Assembly (NCBI RefSeq): GCF_010560025.1 | Contig: NZ_SAIY01000003.1 | Span: 1 to 64,000, forward strand | Origin: Verrucosispora sioxanthis | GTDB lineage: Bacteria; Actinomycetota; Actinomycetes; Mycobacteriales; Micromonosporaceae | DNA length: 64,000 bases | Direction: 5' to 3' | Part shown: piece by piece, positions 63,525 to 64,000 of the stretch | How the letters are laid out: every line of letters starts with the position of its first letter | Numbering within the stretch: position 1 is the first letter of the stretch | Notes under the pieces: model-generated | What the model was told of the DNA's origin: nothing | Database searches by the model: none | What the model saw: the letters and a program-made list of their open reading frames with translations, nothing else | Translations under genes and position numbers: made by a program

Positions 63525-63976
63525 GTGCCACGTTGTTCACGCTGACCTTCGCGGTGGCGGCACCCTTCTGGGCGTTGATGATCCTGCTGCCGACCTGGCG
63601 GGTGACCCACCGGATCATCCGGTCGCCGCTGATCGTGCTCCCGGCCGTGGTGATCTACGCGGTGCTGGTGATCCCGGCGTTCGGCGAGGTCCTGCCGGCC
63701 GTGGTGTCGCCCACCCTCGACGGCGTACGGGAGTTGTTGGGCGGAGCCGAGGGCGCCGCGGCGGCCTGGGCACACATGATCGCTTTCGACCTGTTCGTCG
63801 GCCGGTGGGCCTGGCTCGAAAGCCGGGAACGGGCGGTCCCCCCGCTGGCGATGGCACCGGTGCTGGTGTCGACGATCCTGCTGGGGCCGCTCGGCCTGGC
63901 CGCCTATCTGCTCGTCCGCGCCAGATGGGCACCGCCGACGGTGACTTCTGGCCGCGAACCGCGACACCTAGGCTGA
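63521..63976 (+). CDS. ABA4-like membrane protein (DUF4281)
   Basis: A 151-aa protein with four hydrophobic segments and the family pattern: FAVAAPFWALMILLPTWRVT and a WAHMIAFDLFVGRWAWLESRER motif containing the conserved His/Asp. Plant ABA4 acts in neoxanthin formation; bacterial members have unknown roles. Coupled to the upstream membrane gene by a GTGA overlap. Confidence 0.85.
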   Translation: MSATLFTLTFAVAAPFWALMILLPTWRVTHRIIRSPLIVLPAVVIYAVLVIPAFGEVLPAVVSPTLDGVRELLGGAEGAAAAWAHMIAFDLFVGRWAWLESRERAVPPLAMAPVLVSTILLGPLGLAAYLLVRARWAPPTVTSGREPRHLG

Positions 63977-64000
63977 GGCCGTGGGCTGGGTGGGACGACT

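Noticed and set aside
1..64000. CRISPR array, prophage, insertion sequence or integrase
   Set aside because: No regularly spaced repeats and no transposase, integrase, capsid or terminase motifs were seen on either strand.

Overview
The window is very GC-rich, densely packed DNA with strong GC codon bias, many GTG starts and many 1-4 nt gene overlaps. Mycothiol-dependent formaldehyde oxidation, FadR/MarR/SigB-type regulation, a class F sortase and an AA10 polysaccharide oxygenase point to an actinomycete, most likely Micromonosporaceae (Micromonospora-like). That placement is inference from gene content; no rRNA or tRNA gene was found.

Layout. 1-3.2 kb: a selenocysteine formate dehydrogenase (in-frame TGA plus a SECIS-like hairpin), cut by the left edge. 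3.5-4.7 kb: a 1.18-kb unit holding a secreted lysozyme-like gene, repeated almost exactly at 39.7-40.9 kb; a diverged third paralogue lies at 10 kb. 4.8-5.8 kb: a coupled pair ending in an AbiEii-like nucleotidyltransferase. 5.9-16.2 kb: redox and housekeeping genes, including a stress SDR with a SigB-like promoter, a geranylgeranyl-reductase-like flavoprotein, an MFS pump, a frameshifted DUF3626 gene, the mycothiol formaldehyde dehydrogenase with its MBL hydrolase, an EthA-like monooxygenase and a phosphotransferase. 16.3-22.3 kb: a four-gene coupled operon of an ABC ATPase without catalytic motifs, a solute-binding lipoprotein, a fused permease and an NB-ARC/TPR protein. The last gene and the next one (MocR) are broken by many indels. 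23.9-28.3 kb: LysE exporter, B3/B4 protein, MBL hydrolase, and a MarR regulator divergent from a luciferase-like/hemerythrin fusion. 29.2-36.2 kb: a complete sugar ABC importer downstream of a secreted Asp-box protein. 36.3-46.2 kb: pentapeptide protein, RNase H, acetyltransferase, lycopene cyclase, the second repeat copy, a surface protein with its sortase, a histone-like protein, YchJ, a frameshifted MFS gene and a channel. 46.5-54.2 kb: an AA10 LPMO under a CebR-type box, a Ser/Thr kinase with a membrane partner, a glutamate-synthase-like protein and a proline-rich membrane protein. 54.3-58.4 kb: a FadR-type regulator, sterol-desaturase-family hydroxylase and lysoplasmalogenase operon facing an acyl-CoA ligase. 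58.5-64 kb: a mannonate-dehydratase-like enolase, a maltokinase-cap protein, a PHP hydrolase, a CBS-BON protein and two membrane proteins.

How genes may work together. Formaldehyde captured by mycothiol (MscR plus MBL) yields formate, which the selenoprotein FDH could oxidise to CO2. The 29-36 kb importer may take up sugars freed by the secreted protein. The 54-56 kb operon looks like an ether-lipid or fatty-acid salvage cassette. Several genes carry frameshifts, densest at 19.2-23.6 kb on both strands; base-level sequence error is at least as likely as real decay there.
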